Below are positions 62,556-64,000 of a DNA stretch of 64,000 bases, in pieces. The notes below the pieces were generated by a model that was given only the letters and a program-made list of their open reading frames with translations, did not search any database and was not told the DNA's origin. The DNA lies in assembly GCA_030148425.1 (NCBI GenBank), contig JASBTM010000003.1:124001-188000 (forward strand). The letters are read 5' to 3'. The first letter of the stretch is position 1. Each line of letters starts with the position of its first letter. A program made the translations under genes and the position numbers. The DNA comes from Hyphomicrobium sp. Its GTDB lineage: Bacteria; Pseudomonadota; Alphaproteobacteria; Rhizobiales; Hyphomicrobiaceae.

Positions 62556-63638
62556 CTAGAGTCTGCGCACGAGCGCCTTGATCCAGATCATGCTAAACTC
62601 GATGGCCCACTCCGTCTGCGGCCGGGTAAGAGACGGCATCTCCGCGCTGCCCGCGCCGTGCCCCAGCGGGTTGCGCACATCACTGAAGAACGACTTCAAC
62701 GACTGACCTTCCCATGGCGCAATGAACGCATTTTTCTTGGCAGCCAGATTGTCGATGAAGTTGCTAGCACCCCGTTCATTCCCGGTGGTCCAGCACTTCT
62801 TATCCGATATGATCTTGATAGTGCTCTCCAGCGCACGCGCCGCATAGAATGCAGGATCGCGACCGTCTGAGTCCCGCAAGTCCAGCGCCTCTTTCATATC
62901 GAGGTCGACGTTCTTCCAAATTGGATCGGACACGGCCGACCAGAAAGGACTCTCGACCTCCTGTTGCACGACATTATCCGTGGAAAATTGAATGAAGCCG
63001 TTGTGATAGTGGAGCGGATAGTCGGCTTGGAGGAAGCGGGTATTCAACTCGTCTACGGCAGCTTGAAACGCAGCAGTCTTCTGCTGTCTCCACGTCAGCC
63101 CGCCTTCGGTGGGATTACCCGATATACGTAAACTGCTCATGAGCGCATCCACGCTCGTTGATTCAGCGGCATTCATGGCGGCGGTTTTCTTTTCACGCTC
63201 CCTGAATCCCAACTCAATCAAGCTCAGCCGTTCCTTGACGTATTCGTCCACAGAACCAACGGCAGGCAGCATCAACCAGTTTTCACAAACCTGAACCAAT
63301 GTATGTTTGTGCGTTTGGATGTGATCGACCCCGTTCCATTTCTGCGTATAGGAAAACCATAACGGAGAAAGCTCTTTAAGCCCTAGCTCGCGCGACAAGC
63401 GGGAGTGGAGGTCGGTCCAGAACTGCACCGCCTGCATATCCTCCTTGCCGCCCTGATAGTAGGGGCAAAGGTCTTCTGCGAGAATTCGGAATGCTTGCGT
63501 CAGCAGCCTAATATCTCGCTGCTCGATGACCGCACGAAGCGGTACTTCCTGATAGCGTCGTGCAAAAATATCAACAAGCATGGGACGAGTGAGACCAGAA
63601 ATGTTGACGTCGTGCAAGCGGATGGGCGGCTTCTGCAT
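62556..63638 (-). CDS. Abortive-infection-like protein with HEPN-like C-terminus
   Basis: This 360-residue product starts at ATG 63638 (a longer start at 63731 would overlap the opposite gene). The C-terminal 100 residues have ALESTIKIISDKKCW and FFSDVRNPLGHGAGSAEM, an RN...GHG-type motif as in AbiJ/HEPN-related C-terminal domains. The N-terminal part is predicted helical and not recognised. Such proteins are common in defence islands. Assignment is by motif similarity from memory. Confidence 0.6.
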   Translation of the reverse strand: MQKPPIRLHDVNISGLTRPMLVDIFARRYQEVPLRAVIEQRDIRLLTQAFRILAEDLCPYYQGGKEDMQAVQFWTDLHSRLSRELGLKELSPLWFSYTQKWNGVDHIQTHKHTLVQVCENWLMLPAVGSVDEYVKERLSLIELGFREREKKTAAMNAAESTSVDALMSSLRISGNPTEGGLTWRQQKTAAFQAAVDELNTRFLQADYPLHYHNGFIQFSTDNVVQQEVESPFWSAVSDPIWKNVDLDMKEALDLRDSDGRDPAFYAARALESTIKIISDKKCWTTGNERGASNFIDNLAAKKNAFIAPWEGQSLKSFFSDVRNPLGHGAGSAEMPSLTRPQTEWAIEFSMIWIKALVRRL

Positions 63639-63713
63639 ATCTATTTGAGTGCCTGACAGAGCAAGCCACCGAAACAAGCCCGCGCCTCTATCTTTTATCT
63701 TTACGATTGGCCT

Positions 63714-64000
63714 ATGCAGTTTGCCAATCATCCGGCCCGCATCGCCGCCGTGGCATCCGGCGGCCTACGTTGGACAGGCCCGTCATGTCCTCATCACGGC
63801 GCGACAGAACGGTGGACCTCATCGGGTCGCTGTATCGAATGCAGCCGCGTTTCCGCGCGCGAGCACGAGCGCCGCAAGATACCGCCAGAGGTGCGCGCGG
63901 CGCGCATTGCCGCCCGCGAGGCCGCTGAAGCCGAGCGCCGGGCACGTCCCAACATTCCCGCTCATCCTGACCGCCTTGCGGCACTAATAGCCGGAGAGCG
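63714..64000 (+). CDS. Zn-ribbon protein, possibly HNH-endonuclease-like, cut by the window edge
   Basis: The frame is open from ATG 63714 to the end. It has a CPHH...CIEC metal-site pattern (SGGLRWTGPSCPHHGATERWTSSGRCIECSR), which resembles the Cys/His region found in phage HNH-type and recombination proteins, followed by an Arg/Ala-rich helix. Only 95 residues are in the window; the rest lies outside. It overlaps the far upstream alternative of the opposite gene, supporting the shorter start of that gene. Confidence 0.6.
   Translation, partial: MQFANHPARIAAVASGGLRWTGPSCPHHGATERWTSSGRCIECSRVSAREHERRKIPPEVRAARIAAREAAEAERRARPNIPAHPDRLAALIAGE

Larger units (their letters stand above)
55613..64000. 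mobile_element. Integrated element (satellite/prophage-like), right end outside window
   Basis: The boundary is a tRNA-end fragment. Contents: AlpA-like HTH, RepA-like ATPase with nearby repeats, BrnA-like ORF, retron-type RT module, abortive-infection-like protein, and Zn-finger protein. Composition changes at the edge. No integrase, capsid or terminase gene is in the window, so it may be a satellite or the start of a larger island. Confidence 0.7.

Overview
The window reads as a chromosomal segment of a methylotroph-like alphaproteobacterium, most plausibly of the Hyphomicrobiales (Hyphomicrobium-like). The grounds are a hopanoid-type gene next to dxs, two PQQ-dependent alcohol dehydrogenases with partner c-type cytochromes, a MoxYX-like two-component pair, a cytochrome bd operon behind an FNR/FixK-type box, an exosortase E/VPEID-CTERM pair, and high-GC, tightly packed operons. 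No rRNA or complete tRNA gene is present, so the genus is inference.

Layout, 1-34.8 kb. The tail of an unknown gene, then hpnM and dxs (0-3.1 kb). Two tandem small Cys-rich secreted proteins (3.1-3.7 kb). A CMD/AhpD-like protein divergent from a LysR regulator (4-5.5 kb). A cobalamin riboswitch leading cbtB-cbtA, beside a histidine-phosphatase-fold protein lacking its catalytic motif (7.1-8.8 kb). A lanthanide-type quinoprotein dehydrogenase plus dihaem cytochrome (9-11.5 kb) and an ankyrin protein. The iron-uptake set efeU-efeO-efeB-efeM behind a perfect anaerobox, then a haem-type TonB receptor and TonB (12.6-20.7 kb). The operon cydD-cydC-cydA-cydB-cydX on the minus strand (27-20.7 kb). 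A dienelactone hydrolase, an AaeXAB-like efflux set with a divergent TetR regulator (28-33 kb), and exosortase E with a tiny VPEID-CTERM substrate (33-34.8 kb).

Layout, 34.8-55.3 kb. An LLM-family monooxygenase and a membrane protein of unknown role. A polysaccharide-export locus that looks damaged: the permease has no canonical start codon, and the ABC ATPase is truncated and fused in frame to a decapitated glycosyltransferase (37.6-39.8 kb). A GT4 glycosyltransferase, an RNA methyltransferase, a cupin, and an APH/kinase fusion. A second lanthanide-type quinohaemoprotein dehydrogenase with a cytochrome and a MoxY/MoxX-like two-component system (45.5-50.8 kb). An aldoxime-dehydratase-family haem enzyme, an alpha/beta hydrolase and a type-B carboxylesterase.

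From about 55.6 kb to the end lies an integrated element. It begins at what looks like a tRNA 3'-end fragment followed by an abrupt AT-rich stretch. Its plus-strand early genes are an AlpA/MerR-like HTH protein, a coiled-coil protein, an unknown protein and a RepA-like RecA-fold ATPase, followed by a repeat-rich candidate origin. Its minus-strand cargo reads right to left: an abortive-infection-like protein, an unknown 284-aa protein, a hairpin-dense non-coding stretch, a 55-aa basic/hydrophobic peptide gene, an XRE regulator and a retron-type reverse transcriptase, then two tiny ORFs, one BrnA-like. The peptide/XRE/RT module with its candidate structured RNA is the best candidate here for an undescribed defence system. 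The element runs off the right edge and no integrase is seen.
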